From Neoceratodus forsteri (lineage: Eukaryota > Chordata > Ceratodontiformes > Ceratodontidae), in assembly GCA_016271365.2 (NCBI GenBank), contig CM028129.1, forward strand, positions 843,962,001-844,026,000: a DNA stretch of 64,000 bases, written 5' to 3'. The position numbers and the translations under genes were made by a program. The notes beneath the pieces are model-generated. The model had not been told where the DNA came from, ran no database searches, and saw only the letters and a list, made by a program, of their open reading frames with translations. Shown here in pieces: positions 36,236-50,000 of the stretch (position 1 is the first letter of the stretch; the number at the start of each line of letters is the position of its first letter).

Positions 36236-38685
36236 TTCAATTCATTTATTTTGAAATTGAAGGTAAGTATTCCTGAATTTTCATTACATTTTTAGGTACA
36301 ACCTTAAGTCAAGTAAAGGTACAATATATAAACATACATATTTTAACAGTATAAAAAATACAGAAATCACAGTAAAATCACAGTAATACTATACATTCAT
36401 TTACATACACATTCATTTAGACTTTTAAAATGATTAAAAGCTGCCATGTTGAAGGTATTAACAGATGTAGATTGCTTAACATTGAGAGGTAAAGTGTTCC
36501 AGACAAAAGCAGCACAGTAGGTAAAAGTTCTCTTGCCTGCGTTTGATCATACAAGGGGCAAGACTAATTGAGACTTTGTAGATGATCGCGATTGGTAAAT
36601 GGAGGAATATTTGGTAAGTGAATTTCATAAAGTGACTGGAATTCCAGTATTTATTATTTTAAATGTAAAATGAGACATTGTAAACCTGTAATTATTCTGT
36701 ACAGAAAACCAATTGAGTTGATTTGGTAGTGGTCTGTACAATGGGGAGCAAAGAGTGTAGACTTCCCTATTTTTTGTAGTAATAGTTCTTTTCTAGATAC
36801 AGTACAACAAGCAGGAGCAGTATCAATAGCCAATAATGCATGGTTCAATATTGGGAGGAGATTTTGTTGAGCAATAGCAAGAAATGCCATCATCGGTATC
36901 ATGTTCCTATTTTTGCATGTGTCTTGGAAGTGACTTTGTTCGTATCAACATTGAATTTTAGGGATAGGTTCAAAGTAGTACCTAGATATGTTAATGAATC
37001 TACAGTCTCAATTAGACTCCCTCCCCCATGAACAAACTGTAAAGTCACTTGAGTGTTTTAATTTTTTTATTTTAACATCAGATCCAAACAACATGGCTTT
37101 AGTTTTTATTTTATTTAGGACCAGACTGTTGTGACAAAACCAATCTTGAATTTTGGCAAACTCACTGCTTAGTGTAGAATTGATGTCTAGAACAGGTGTA
37201 CTATGAAACACCAATACAGCATCATCTTCATAGAGTATTAAGTCACAGTTGTGCAGTGCTTGTGAGATAGGATCAATAACGAGAGCAAAAAGTAAAGGGC
37301 CCAGTATTGAGCCCTGAGGGCTTCCACCCTGGACCCTGAAGAATGTAGAAACCCTCCCCATTAAGTTTAACACACTGGAACCTATTGTCAAGGTAATCGA
37401 ACCAATTGATAGCTTGGGTTCCAAGTCCCACTTGTTCAAGATGTTTCAATAAGATGGTATGATCAACTAAATCAAATGCCTTGGTTAGGTCCACAAACAC
37501 CGCCCCATTAGGCTACCGGTTTCAGTAGCCCTATGGACAGTGTTGTTGAACCCAACCAAGGCAGTCTCAGTACTATATCTCCCCCTAAAGCCATGTTGAT
37601 TATGGAAGATTAAGTCATGGGTCCTGATATAATCATTTAACTGTGAGTATACTATTTTCTCCTGTATTTTTGAAAGTGCTGACAGGACCGATATAGGGCA
37701 AACATTACTGAATACTGACTGAGACCCTGCTTTGTGAATGAGTATTACAGAAGACTTTTTCCACAGATTGGGTATTTGTCCTGTTTGAAATGGCAAGTTG
37801 AATATTAAGCTATGGGGTAAGCAATTTTAGATGATACAAGTACCAAACGTTCGGGCAGAAGTTCATCACAGCCAGGTATCTTATCAATTTTTAACTTTTT
37901 CTGCAGTTTTAGTACTTTGACGCTTTTAACAGTTTTTAAGTGAAAACTCAGCCTAATTACTTTATCTTCCCGATTAGCAGTGGTTTGTCCCTGCTGCCCT
38001 TTCCAATATTTATCCTGATTTGTGAATTGTGAGTTAAACTCATTGGCAATTAAGACTGGGTCAGTCAACACAGCCCCGTCTTTTAGCATACTAGTCTTGG
38101 CATCATTAGGTGGGATTAATAGGGATCTGATAGAAGCCCAGAATTTTTTTGAGTTGGACAAATTTTCCAGTTGTTGTTGCTTAAACAAATTAATTTTGGC
38201 TGCTCTAATTTCCTTTTTACAATTGTTCCTTTTTTTCCTGTATTCGTTTAAGTCAAAGGCTATATTACTTTTGAATTATAGCCAGGCAGAATCCCTGTTT
38301 TTCATCAATTTCAAAAGATTTTTGTTTAGACATTTGGTTTTCCTCCCGCTGTCTCTTTTCCTAATCAATGGTACATATTTATCTACTATCTCCTTGAAAA
38401 CTTTAATGAAGTAGCCAATACACAATCTACATCCAGAATAGCTTTCAGATAAGACTAATCTATGTTAGATAACCGACTCAAAAATTTGGGAACATCTAGT
38501 TTGTTGTAATTCCTAATTTCAATATATCTAGGGTACAGCTTTTGCATTTGTCCTCCTTTTCAGATTCCAAAAGTTAGATGGTGGTCACTCATAGAATCTG
38601 GTAATAGACCACTGGCAACAATATGCTCCTTTTTATTTTTTAAAAACCAGTCCAGTGAAATAAAATTTACCAAGCTGGACCATTA
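36236..38685 (-). pseudogene. LINE RT remnant (CR1/L2-like, different subfamily)
   Basis: High to low, the RT entry region reads NLSNSKKFWASIRSL and KKLKIDKIPGCDELLPE (38,188-37,830). It then reads LWKKSSVILIHKAGSQ, FHNQHGFRGRYSTETALVGF, FVDLTKAFDLVDHTILLKHL, GSPQGSILGPLLFALVID and LYEDDAVLVF, where both catalytic aspartates are kept, at about 37,230. Stops and frameshifts separate these frames. The minus-strand 3' end is at about 36,238. The 5' side is cut at 38,685 by an L1/Tx1-like insertion. The frames differ clearly from the other LINEs in the window, so it is a separate family. Confidence 0.82.
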
Positions 38686-41600
38686 TAAGCTAGTCAGAGA
38701 CTGGGTGGGGTAGGTGCTTTCCTCCTCTGCCCCTTCCAAGAAAAGAGGAGTAGCTATTCTCCTGCACAAAACTTTGAAATGGACCCCAGTCCACATTAAA
38801 CGGGACACACAGAGGGGGTGGGTCATAGTATCCTCAGACACCCTGGAAGGTCCACTTCTTCTGGTGAATGTGCACGGTTCAAATGAAGACACCCCACAGA
38901 TTTTTCATGAAGTGGCACAAGCAATTAATGCTCTGGCTCAGCCCTTTACTTCAGTCATTGTTGGGGAAGACTTTAATCTACCACTAGACCCCCTGTCAGA
39001 CTTGCAGCTCAGCTGCTCCAGACTATCACTCTAAAGTGCAGATGGCAGTTAAACAAACTATGCTGGATCTCAGTCTCCAGGACATTTGGAGGGTGTTTCA
39101 CCCTCTGGACAGGGACTTTACTTTTTTTTCATTGGTACACAGCACATACAGTAGGTTAGACTATTGATTAGCCTCCCCCACCATTGCACAAGTGACTATT
39201 GGGTCAGAGATATCACCAATGGTTATCTCGGACCACTCACCAGTCCACCTGCACATTCTATGGGGACCCCAGTCTACCCCTAGCACCTCTTGGAAACTGG
39301 ACCCACTTCTCCTTTGAGACTCTGCTTTCACACAGTGGTTTGCTCAGCAGACCTCCCAATACTTAGTGGAAAATCCAACCACTGACACTTCCCCAGCTAA
39401 TATCTGGGAAGCCCTGAAAGTAACCCTCAGGGGTGCTATTATAGGGTATGTGGCCAATAGACATAGGCAACGGGAGCAACTCTTTAAATCACTTGAGGAG
39501 CAGTTGCGAGCAAAAGAATTGGATGCAAAACAAACCTCCCGTTTCGACCATCACTCCCCGCTCGGCCAAGAAATTGTTAATCTTAAATTAGAAATAAATG
39601 AGCTATTGGCCCACAAGGCCGAGATAGAGATACTCCACCTAAAACATAAATTCTGGGAAGGTGGAGAGAAGGGAGGTAAGCTGCTTGCATACAGGTTACA
39701 GAAGCAGCAGGCAGAAAGGTATATACCTGGACAAAAGGATGCTTCTGGGGCTACCAGCACAGCTGCAGAAAAAATTAATATCATCATGCAGCAATATTAT
39801 GCCACATTGTACAAGTCAACTAGAGTTATGGATGAGGACTCAGTGCAACAATTTCTAACCTTGCTAACACTCCCCAAACGTTCACCCCAACTCAGAGATA
39901 GTCTTGAGCCTCCCATTTCTCTTATGGAAGCAGAACAGGAATTAAGGCTATGAATACTGGGAAAGCTCCTGGAGGCGATGGGTTCCCAGTTGAGGCCTGG
40001 CAACTAGTATACTCACAAATTGCTGCACTCCTTAGTCAGGTATTTAATGAGGCACTGGACAATGGATGCCTCCCTTCCTACCTTACGAGAGGCTGTTATA
40101 ACTGTTTTTCCCAAAAAAGGGAAGGACCATACCTTCCCCTCCAATTACCGTCCAATATCCCTTATTAACACAGACAATAAAACATTTGCTAAAATACTTG
40201 CAGCCCATTTAGTCCTCCTTTTCCTGACCCTTATAAATCCATCCCAGGTGGGTTTTGTGCCCGGTCAATACAGTAGAGATCATATTCACTCCTTACTGAA
40301 CCTCCTTCACCATGCCAAGACTGTTTCCACTCCAGTAGCTGCTGTGGCTTTCAACTTTGAGGAAGCCTTTGATTCCCTGGAGTGGGACTATCTGGCATTG
40401 GTCGTGCAGAGTCTTGGCCTTGGTGAATGGTTTAGGTGATGGGTTTCAGCACTGTATCACAGGCACTCAGCCAGGGTCCTCATTAACTCCCTATCCGACC
40501 CCTTCCTTCTTGGTAGAGGTACCAGACAAGGATGCCCCCTCTCCCCTATGCTTTTTGTTCTCATGGTAGATCCCCTTGCAGCAGCCATCCGGCAACACCC
40601 TGCTATACAAGGCATTACTATTGGAGGCATTTCTTATAGCACACTTATGTACGCTCATGACTTGTTGGTCCCCTTGGGAAATGCCCCAGCGTCCCTCCCT
40701 GCCCTAATCACCCTCCTCACAGAGCTCACAGCACATTCTGGACTGAAAATGAATCAGACAAAGACAGAAGTTCTTCCCTTAAATACCCTATGCACCCCCG
40801 CCTTAATAGCCCCCTTCGGATTGCATTGATCCTCTGAAGAGCTAGTCTACCTGGGCATTCATATTACCCCAGATCTCCCTTAGTTGTGGGACATCAACTT
40901 GTGGCTACTGCTGGCTGAACTTGGGACAGAGCTGGACAGATGGCAGTCCTTGCATCTTACGCTACCATGGAAAATTGCGGCAATCAAAATTATCTCTGCA
41001 CCCAAGTAGCTGTATGTCATCTCGCATATTCCTCTAGAGCTCCCACTCTAGTGGACTAGCACCATTGATGCCCTTTTGAGCAAGTTCATCTGGAACGATA
41101 AGAAGCCACGCTACAGTAGGAACAAGTTAAGGTCGCACTGGAGGGAGGATGGCTGGGGTCTGCCATGGATAGAAGGCTATAAGGGGGCCTATTCCATTGC
41201 ACAGACACTGAACTGGTTTAGCCCTTGAGGTATATTTCCCCCACAATGGGTTTCCATGGAATTAGCATCCACCCGAGTCTCCAGTTTATCAGTGTTGCTA
41301 TGCAACCCTTTCCCTAAGAACTTAAAAGACCACCTGACCATAGCACCAGCTGTCAAAATTTGGAAAATGATAAATGCAAAATTGCGAGCGAACCCCCTAC
41401 CCCTTAGCTGGACTCCCATTTGGGACAATGCTCAGATACAGGTGGAGCACAAATCCCTCCACTGGGATCATTGGCAGTAATGCGGTATTGAAACCCTGGG
41501 GGATGTCCTGCAGGGTGATGGTCGGATAATGAAATCCTTCAAGGATATTTCCTTAGAAAAAGGACTAAGTACAGCTGACTTCTGGAGATACTTGCAACTC

Positions 41601-41784
41601 CGCATGTTTAGTACTCTTCATTATTACAAAACTGTAATGTATGTCTAATTGTATCTTATTGCTTTTCTCTCACCCTGTAATTGTAAAGTTGCATTCATGA
41701 TTTATAATTGTACTTTGTCATACTGTAGTAAAGTTGACAGAATCAATAAAAAGCATTAACTACAAAAAAACAAAACAAAAAAGT
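38686..41784 (+). pseudogene. L1/Tx1-type LINE, 5'-truncated, A-rich tail
   Basis: It begins inside the endonuclease: KKRGVAILLHKTLKWTP, then [14 protein letters not shown] (GGDFN equivalent) near 38,960. The linker (39,366-39,953) is a long, helix-like frame with TSPANIWEALKVTLRGAIIG and YYATLYKST. The RT reads GKAPGGDGFPVEAW, SLINTDNKTFAKILAAHL and SQVGFVPGQYSRDHIHSLL (39,950-40,300). The EAFDSLEWDYL block follows. The catalytic box reads YAHDL near 40,650, with one aspartate replaced by histidine. It ends aaaaaaacaaaacaaaaaa at 41,763-41,784. Many stops, including 40,437 and 40,828, mark it as dead. It inserted into the LINE on its left. Confidence 0.85.
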
Positions 41785-42000
41785 CTAGTAAGATGTGCCT
41801 GTTAGGTTTTAAATTAAAGAGCATGTTCCTACCTGTGGGCGTCACCCCAACATGCAGTAGGTCCCATGCACTGAAGCTGTGACCAGTAGGCCAGTTCACC
41901 AAGAGATCCACCAAACAGGCCAGAAATGAGGAAAAACCCATACTGTACAAGAGAAAAGCCGACTGCAGCCGAGCGAGGGGAACTGATGGCGCGTGACGAC
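41785..42000. other. Boundary region before the CA/TG-rich tract
   Basis: Sequence texture changes across this interval, from mixed LINE-derived DNA to CA/TG-rich DNA. No terminal inverted repeat or target duplication could be fixed. Confidence 0.35.
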
Positions 42001-42257
42001 AGTAAATGAATCCCAACATAAACAGGAAGTACCCAGTCACAGTGGTGTGTGAAGGGGAGAAAGGAGGAGCTGAATCAGAGGGCTACAGAACCGGAGAGCC
42101 ACCTGATGAATCAAGAAAACAGGTACACGCTCAACGGAAAGGAAGCAGAGGTCTGTGTGGAGCATACAATTCAGGGGTGCAGAACACAACAGCGAGGCAG
42201 AAATGGGACCACAAGGCAGCATAATGAGTGGAGTGCAGTGATGTTCAACAGCCCCAA

Positions 42258-42658
42258 AGAACACAGTGCTGTGGAGGTGTCACAGAGCACGTCAGAACAG
42301 CTAGTGTGACTGACTGCACAGTGATGTCCCAGACCACCGCAGGAAAGACAAAGGAAAGCTGAGACCATAAACAGTAGTAGATTCAGGAAATCACTCTGCA
42401 GCAACAAAGTAAACTGCAGCAGCAACAACATAATCTACAATGGGAGGTTAGCTGCACCCTTTGCCCACCACTGTATCTGCTACTGGCTGTCACTGTACAG
42501 ACACAGTTCGGCAGGGAAGGTTACACCTGTAGAGGTTAACCAACTGTAGAGGCGCAACAGTGCACCATAGAACACAGTGCTGTGGAGGTGCCATGGCGCC
42601 TTGCATCACAGCGAGTGTGACTGACTGCATAATGTTGTCCCAGAGCAGTGCAGGAAAA
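42258..42658 (+). repeat. Tandem duplication, offset about 311 bp
   Basis: agaacacagtgctgtggagg at about 42,258 recurs at about 42,569. The following gtgtgactgactgca and gtcccaga blocks also repeat. Confidence 0.65.
42362..42526 (+). repeat. Duplicate of 52,334-52,500
   Basis: tagtagattcagga, then aaactgcagcagcaacaaca, then cactgtacagac match the block at 52,334-52,500, including the flank beyond the hAT-like end. This is a segmental copy within the tract, or a second copy of the same composite. Confidence 0.7.
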
Positions 42659-45079
42659 CCAGTGGATATGACTGTAGTGCCATACCAGTGCCATACACAC
42701 CAGGGTGCCCTAAAGGTAGCCCGCTGTACCTGCAGCACCAATAGCATGGTGGAAATGTATCCACACAGAGACAACCATAGGGTGTGAAGATGTGTTAGTG
42801 CAGTGTGTGGATTAGCTGTAAATGCAGTGTCCTTAATATATGTTACAGGCTTTCATACCAGACACACAGAAACCTGCCACAATGTGAATGTGGCGTGGGT
42901 GGCATAGGTATCCAATGGGGGAGGTGGACGTCCTGTCATGCATCATTCAGTTCTGCACCATGAGGATGCATCATAAACTGTGGCAGGAAGGGCAGACAGT
43001 AAGATCAGACACTGTGGTATGTACAATACACAGATCCTCACATACCATGTAACACAGGGACATAGGCCCTGCAGACAAGTACCCAGGGAGTGCACATAGG
43101 ATGATGATGTGCCCATGGTGTGCACAGGGCATGACAGTGATTGCAACTGACCCACATGCAGTCCGTGTGTACAGGAACAGCACAGTGTCCAAGATATGTG
43201 CAGTGACAGCTGCAGAAGTAGTGCCAAGCTGAAACATTGTACACATAGTCCTGACAACATTGTTCAAAATAGGCAAAGGCAGTTGGCAGATGGAGTCCAT
43301 TCCCAATGGGATAGCCAGGACTGGAATGGTGGACCAGAAACATGTCCCTGCCAGAGTCCCCCAGCAAAGAAAGGACACCCAGACCACAAACGTAGTGTGG
43401 AATGTCCACAGTGGGCATTGCAATGCTGGCTGTTGACACTGAGTGCCGCCCAAGAGTTGTGTTGTGACAGTGCAGTGGATGTGTGACACTGGTATGTCTA
43501 TGGGGTCCTCTGCACAGGTGTGCATCACCATGGTGATGGCACTACTCCACAGGCTTGATCTATGGACAGGCATTGAGTCCGACATAGTGTGCATGTTCTG
43601 GTGTGGGCATGTGATGTAGAATGAACACAGGTGCGACACCTCACTGTGCCTGCAACATGTCCGTGTATGTGACTGTCACACGTATGTGTAATGTCACTGC
43701 ATATGTGCACAGGTGATCATGTCACTGCATTGGTAAACACATTCCTGTGATATGTGTATGTATGAATGCTGAGACTGGGGATGGGATGTGTTCCCCTCCA
43801 TGTGTTGCTGCATTGCATGTCGTGTAGCAATCTAGATGGTGTGTCATCACACGATGACTGAGGTTAGGGATGCATCACACACCGTGGTGTGACCTGTGGG
43901 TTATGACAGGTGGCTGCCCATGTCCTAATGTGCACAGCTGATTGAGAATGAGTGCAACAGTTAAGGACACATCCTGCACACAGCAAGAGTGTTCACAACA
44001 CTGTGATGAATGTGCCAGTCGTTACCTGTGTACTACGTTGTGGAAATAACAACACAGTGTGGTAGTGGACATGTGAATGGCTGTGCAGTGGTGGAATAGG
44101 TGTGACAATGCCTGTGTACAGCTGAATGACAAAGCATCCCCACAGTGGGACAACAGACAGTACATGCGACCCTCCAGGGAAGCAGTCACCTGTGCAGGTA
44201 CTTATGTACAATGGCATAGTGTAATCCACATAGCCATGTGTGTCCAGGTGTGGGTGGCTGTGGGGCGGGCCTGTCAATGTGTATGTGTGTGTATGTGGAT
44301 GCATACATGCCTGTGCATGGAAATCTACAATGTGCCGGTGGTTGTACGCCAGGGAGACAGCAAATCAGACAATTGCAGTGCAAGCACACCATGGCACAAC
44401 ACACACCACTGTGTAAGCAGATTATGTCTGGAAAACATGAAACGTACCTGCAGAGGACAACAATATCTGTACCACCGTCCATATGGAGTCATGTCACGGT
44501 TGTGCACAATGACCAGATGATGCCTGACCAATCAAAGTGGTCCCATGGACCACGCAGACCATCAGGCATGCTGAGTGACGATGTGTGGAACAAGTCAGAA
44601 CAGTGTTGCTGACAGACCAACATTCCCTCCCCCATGCATGTCTGTGATGTGTGATCCCCGGGAATGGTACAACAGAATAAGTGTGACCATGCTGTGGTGT
44701 GTGACACAATGTGCCTGATTCTAGAATGGGTGACACATGTCACACTGTGACTTGCGCTAAACAACATAGTACAAGTAGCACAGAGTGCCATGTGTGATGC
44801 ACTCATTAGTCCAAAAGGCAGCCTGCAACATGTCGCAGACTGCCTGCACCAAAGCCATTCTACGCCAGTAGGTATGTCATAAACCACCTGTGATAGGGTA
44901 CAAGGGGGTGTCTGGCAACAGTGTTGCCCTATACTGAGAGGGTGGTTGGTGGAACAGCACATGTGCCATTCCATGACAACCCCTGGAGGGCAGTGGTCTA
45001 AGCACTGTTAGACCAGCTGTTGGCTGGTATAAGTGACTGTTGCATCCATTGGGTGTTGCTGGAGTGTGCCAGTGTCATC

Positions 45080-45960
45080 CTACAGTCCCACCCCAATTCC
45101 ACTGATACCCCACCACCCACCAGTACATTAGGGACCCTTTGTGGGCTGCTGTCACCCCAAGCCCCAAGTCCCCTGAGTTACAGTGCATGACCCACAGGGC
45201 TAGCCCCCCCCCAATGTTCCGATACACCACACAGCCCTGAAGGGCAATACAACCCCCATGCCCCGAACCCCATATGGCTGGCAATGCTTCCCGCAAGGAT
45301 GGCAAATCCCCCCAGGACATGCCCGATCCCCAATCAGTGCCACACTGTGCACAGTCCATACAGTGCACACCACAGAGCCCCTGCAATTCCTGGATGTCCA
45401 CTTCTCCCCCCATTGTGCCTGTCCACCCCCCACACCAGTTGGTGACTACCAAAACCCACCCCACACCTCCATGGCCAGACGCCAACTGAGCGCCCTCTAA
45501 GCATGTACCACTGTATACAGTAAGTGCACAGTCAGTCATTGCAGTGCGAACTGTATACAGTAGAATGCACTCAGAGGGTGCGCAGTTAGTGGCTGGACAT
45601 GGAGGTGTCAGGTGGGTATTGCCAGATACCAACTGGGGCCGGGGGGGGGCTGGCACTGCAGTTGGGGCAGTAGACTGCCAGGGTGTGTGGGGCATTGTTG
45701 GGCATCCAGGCATCCGCCATTGGGGCAGGGGGAAGAGGGGATGCCTGAATAGCCCAGCGGGCCATTGGCATGGCTGTTTGGCATGGGGATGTGGTGGGGG
45801 GACCTGCCATCCAGGGATCCGGGATGTGGAGCCTTGCAGCTTGTTGGAGGTCTGTACTGTGACATGTGACACCCTATATAGTTGCACCATCCCTATGGCA
45901 TACCACCTGGGGTGCCATATGTTGCAGGTCGTAGCCACCTGGGACCCGCCTATTATGGAA
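45080..45960. repeat. Imperfect long inverted repeat (foldback)
   Basis: The centre is near 45,525: gtatacagt and actgtatac face each other. Outwards, cacctccatggccag (left) pairs with ctggacatggaggtg (right), and accaaaacccaccc pairs roughly with gggtattgccag. The match fades outwards, so the ends are approximate. The long minus-strand frame across it (45,938-45,075) is a by-product. Confidence 0.5.
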
Positions 45961-46235
45961 GCGGGTGTAGGGTCCCTGGCATATCAGCATATGGCTCGAG
46001 GCACAAGTGCCAGTGACCTGCAGCATATGTCTTGGAAGTAGCCCCAATGATGTACAGTATGTTACTGTGGGAAACTGTCAGCTGATGGTAATCATGTGAA
46101 CGTGTAAGTGCTGGATGTGTGCATGTAACTGTTCCCAAGTGCTAAAGGGGAGAAGTATAGTCTGCAGAATAACCATGTATATGCAAGAGGGGGTCACAGT
46201 GTATCGGTCATGTCTCTGACAGGGAATATATAAGA

Positions 46236-46550
46236 ATGTCCTCTGTGGATGATGAATCATTCTGTAAAGATGATAATGCATCCACACAGGACAGCGTCAA
46301 CATAACACATGAGCATGAACAGTCAGAAGCGCGAAAGTGATGCCCAAGACATGTCATCGCATGTTGAGGATGAACGGTCAGACACAGAAAGTAATGCGTC
46401 AGACACATCATCGAATGCAGAAGAGGCCTGAGATGCACAAGAGATTCGTCCATATCACTTTGAACTCCCAGCTCACAGGCCGGTCGAGGTGTCTGATGAC
46501 AGCGAAGATGAGGGTGATCCAAATGCAGACTGAATCGGTAACATTGACTG
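46236..46550 (+). other. Ballast-domain gene, exon 1 (acidic N-terminus)
   Basis: The ATG at 46,236 opens MSSVDDESFCKDDN, rich in Asp, Glu and Ser. A frameshift near 46,330 moves to the frame SDAQDMSSHVEDERSDTES. Stops TGA at 46,429 and 46,531 could derive from CGA (Arg) by CpG decay. The segment EIRPYHFELPAHRPVEV leads into DSEDEGDP and ends IGNIDW with the canonical donor gtaagt at 46,551. A tctctgacag/gg at 46,222 could be an acceptor, so a 5' non-coding exon is possible. Confidence 0.78.
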
Positions 46551-46828
46551 GTAAGTGTGATGCATTGCTGTGTCTGTACTGTATGACATAACAATCATCA
46601 TTACCACAGGTCGCTAGAGTCCAGATGATACATAGCACATGTAAGCAATGTCCACATGACAAAGGTGAAACATAGGTCAGCTGTTGGCAGGCACAGGCAC
46701 CAGAAACAGCAATACACCACCATCAGCAAACCACAAACAGTACCAGACAGTATATTGGGGGGCATTTACAGATGTGTACGTAGACACACTGAACTGAACA
46801 CACATGACATGTCTGTACACAACTGTAG

Positions 46829-47040
46829 ATGATGATAATAATAATAATAATAATAAACTTTATTTCTTTTGCGCCTTTCAGAAATCAAGGCGCATTACAA
46901 AATGACATCATAAAAACATCATAAGAACAGGTTAAAAACCAGACTAAAATATACAACTTTAATTAAAATCCATATCATCACCAAATGCCTTTGTCCATAG
47001 AAAGGATTTTAGGCCTTTTTTAAATACTTTTAAATTTAGA
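46829..47040 (-). repeat. L2-like LINE 3' tail in intron 1
   Basis: On the minus strand the end reads tgaaaggcgcaaaagaaata followed by aagttta and an (ATT)n tail (plus 46,832-46,855). It is AT-rich and unlike its surroundings, so it is a later insertion. Confidence 0.7.
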
Positions 47041-50000
47041 TACCGTATATGCACAATGGGACATGGTGCAGCTCTGAGGGGCCCCCATGCAGCTGCAGGT
47101 TACCCTACCTGCCCTGAACCACCCCAATCCCCATTGGGTATCACAGAGATACCCGATATAGAAATAGTAATGGACAGACAGCCCTCATGAGTACCCCAGG
47201 GGAGGTCCCACCGCAACTACATGACTGCCGTACTGCAATGACACTGTCCATGTATGTTGCAATGTGCATGGGAGAACCATGCTGCACAGATGGACCAGCC
47301 AGTGGCCTGTGTGGTGTTGGCCTCAGTAGTCCCCCCTGTAGTCCCAGGAGTTGTACTGCATGTGCCCACTGTCCAGAGGACCAAGATTTGGCAATGCAGT
47401 TGCATGAAAGCCTGCATGTGTGCAACAGCACCGGTCCATAGCACCATCTGCCCACACACATCCCTGTGGCAGGGCAACACGGCTATGACACTGCCACACA
47501 AATGGCACCAGGAAGCATCTAAGACCCCAGGAGACCCACAGTACCTTCATGAGGATGACAGCTGGCCCCTGCATGCCCAAGCAAGAACACACCCACAACA
47601 CACCTGCCGTACTCCAATGACCAAAGGCAGTGCCCATTTATGTGACGCCAGTATGGTGGTGGCTGTGGCATACGTCGCCTCAACCCACCATGACCATGGG
47701 ATGGCAGAGACACAATACATGTCAATATCACAATGAACAGGCAGGAAAATGTGTCAGTGTGTCATGTGTGTAGCGGATGTGACAGCAATGGTGGTGACAT
47801 GTACATCAATGTAACCAGTTGGACACGGGCATTGAAATGTTGTACTGTGTGCAGTCTGAGGCACACGTAGTTGTCTACCATGGTGTGGTAACACACCATG
47901 TACTGTGCCACAGATGCATGTGTGACACTCCACCACCCTGTACTGTATTGAACAGCCTGCTCCTATACACTTGCAATGTAACACACTGCACTTGGTAACG
48001 GTGTCATCCAAACAAGCTGTGAGCCTATCCACATGTATGGATGTGTTGCAACATGCTCTGAGATGTGTGTGCGGTGGTGGTCTGGGCATGGGGGAGTGAC
48101 TCAGGCCTGCATGCCATTCCCGTGCCTGCAGTGCTGATGGCAAGGGTATGTCTGACTGTGGTCCACCAGTGATGGTGAGGTACATGCAATGAACGGACAT
48201 ATGATCAGGTCCTGACTGTGGCAAGTACAGAAACTGACAGGCAAAGGATGCAACAATGGGGCTGTGCTACATGTGAACCATATGTGTATGCCACTGCTGA
48301 CAGGAGGTGGTGACAAAGTGCACAACCAGCATGTGTGGGTGACAACTGGGTGCACACTTGGCATTCCAGTGACTGTGGATACCAACCTGGCCATGGCATC
48401 AGTCACACCAAGGAGAGTGGTCAGAATGCACATACTGCATTCCGATGTAGTAGGCACTGGACTGCAACACATGTTTAGGGACAAGTTATGTTGACCATCT
48501 GACTGCAGTCTGTAGATAACTGCCACAACAAGAATGTACTGACCTGTGGTGGTGCATGGCATGGTGTCCTGCAAGAAACGTACATTATTCCATGATGTAA
48601 GATGCACTGGAGCACATACGATATGACTGTAGCAGTCATGACCCATATGAGCTATGCAGCAGACATAGCATGACACCTGTACGCAGCACAGTGCCCCATC
48701 TATGTCACACACCAAAGGACACACTGCAGTGACTGTGACATGTGCACATGCATGCACAGACTACGTGACATAGGCACGTACTAAAGAGCCAGAAGAGTAT
48801 GCCCAGCAGTTAATGGAGTGTGCCTGTGGAGCTGTTCCCATGCGTGGCACTGTTACAGCCCCCCATTCCCACAAAGTCCTTCCCCCAAACCCCCGGTAAG
48901 ATCTGGGCAGCCCCACCCACCCATCTGAGCCCCTCCTGAACCACCTCCACAGGTGCAATAGCCACCAGGTCTGCAGGCAGCACAATCCAGGGCTACACAA
49001 CACTCACAGTGAAGCAGTGCCTCCATGCCTCCCCCCTTAGTCTCCCACCGACCAGTCTCATCAAGTTCCCCCTGATGTCCCCACCTCCGTCAGCTGCAGC
49101 ACCTCCTCAAGGTGTACCCCATACATGCCCCTGATGTTCCTGAAGACCTCCATCATATCCCCACTATACCTCCCCCCTTCAGTGAGTACCGGATGAGCTC
49201 CACTAGCCAGGCCTCAGAGTGCTCCTGTGTGAATATCACAGGGGGTCATGAATCCACCGCATCTGTGGTATGTCACAGTAGTCTGGGAAACCAGGGTCTG
49301 CTAGCACCTGTGATGGACAGTTATCATGGACACACACAGTGCCACACACACACACACATGAGCAGTGAGGCTGCTATATGCCTCATGAACCCGTGAATCA
49401 CAAGGGACCTTAGCTGACACCCCTTCTGTCCTCATGCCATGCCCACATGTTACAGACAGTCCATGCATGTGGACTGTGCTGCGCATCAACAACACTCAAA
49501 TGTAAAGCAAGAATGTGAATGTCAGTACCATGATGCCCCAACCACTCTACACAAACACAGCAGACATTTTGTGTTCCAATGGGCTACCATCCCCTAATCC
49601 CATGTGATATCCCCGCACCATGTATCTCATCTAGCAGTGAAGTACACATAACCTGTTAATGTACACCCATACTAGCAGACTGTAGATGTGTACACAGAAC
49701 AACCAACAATGTACATGAGACACCTGTACTGTGTCGGTAGCACTTCATCTGCACCGCTGCAGTGGACAACTGGAAATAGGAAGCTCAACAGGACTATGCC
49801 CCCACCACTGGTGTACAGTAAGGCTATCCCCAATACAAAGTGAGTGCTGTGACCTAACCTATATGTCCAAAACACACTCAAAGGCAGCAGTGGGGGCCAT
49901 CTTGACATGCCCACCCTCTGTGTGTAGTGCTGGACAACCAATACCATAATGTGCTGTCCAACACGGCTCTGTAGTGATGTGTCAGCATATGACACTGGAT

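Larger units (their letters stand above)
42001..46235. other. CA/TG-rich tract left of the ballast-domain gene
   Basis: Mostly words such as cacatg, tgtgac and acagtg. Open frames up to about 290 codons occur on both strands, but they are Cys/His/Thr-rich in every frame, so they reflect composition. Internal repeats are listed separately. I found no exon belonging to either gene here. Confidence 0.5.

Noticed and set aside
42971..43639. 222-codon minus-strand open frame in the CA/TG-rich tract
   Set aside because: Cys/His/Thr-rich in all frames, no motif, and overlapping open frames on both strands. It is explained by composition (few stop-forming words).
45075..45938. 287-codon minus-strand open frame, the longest in the window
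   Set aside because: It runs through the centre of an inverted repeat, its two halves mirror each other, and Gly/Trp/Pro-rich low-complexity sequence fills it. Not a credible gene.
48101..48757. 218-codon minus-strand open frame
   Set aside because: No domain, compositional bias, and it lies within intron 1 of the ballast gene.
48880..49200. C-rich block read on the minus strand as a DNA-binding-protein-like exon
   Set aside because: A short helix-like stretch with stops in the frame. Nothing specific could be supported.
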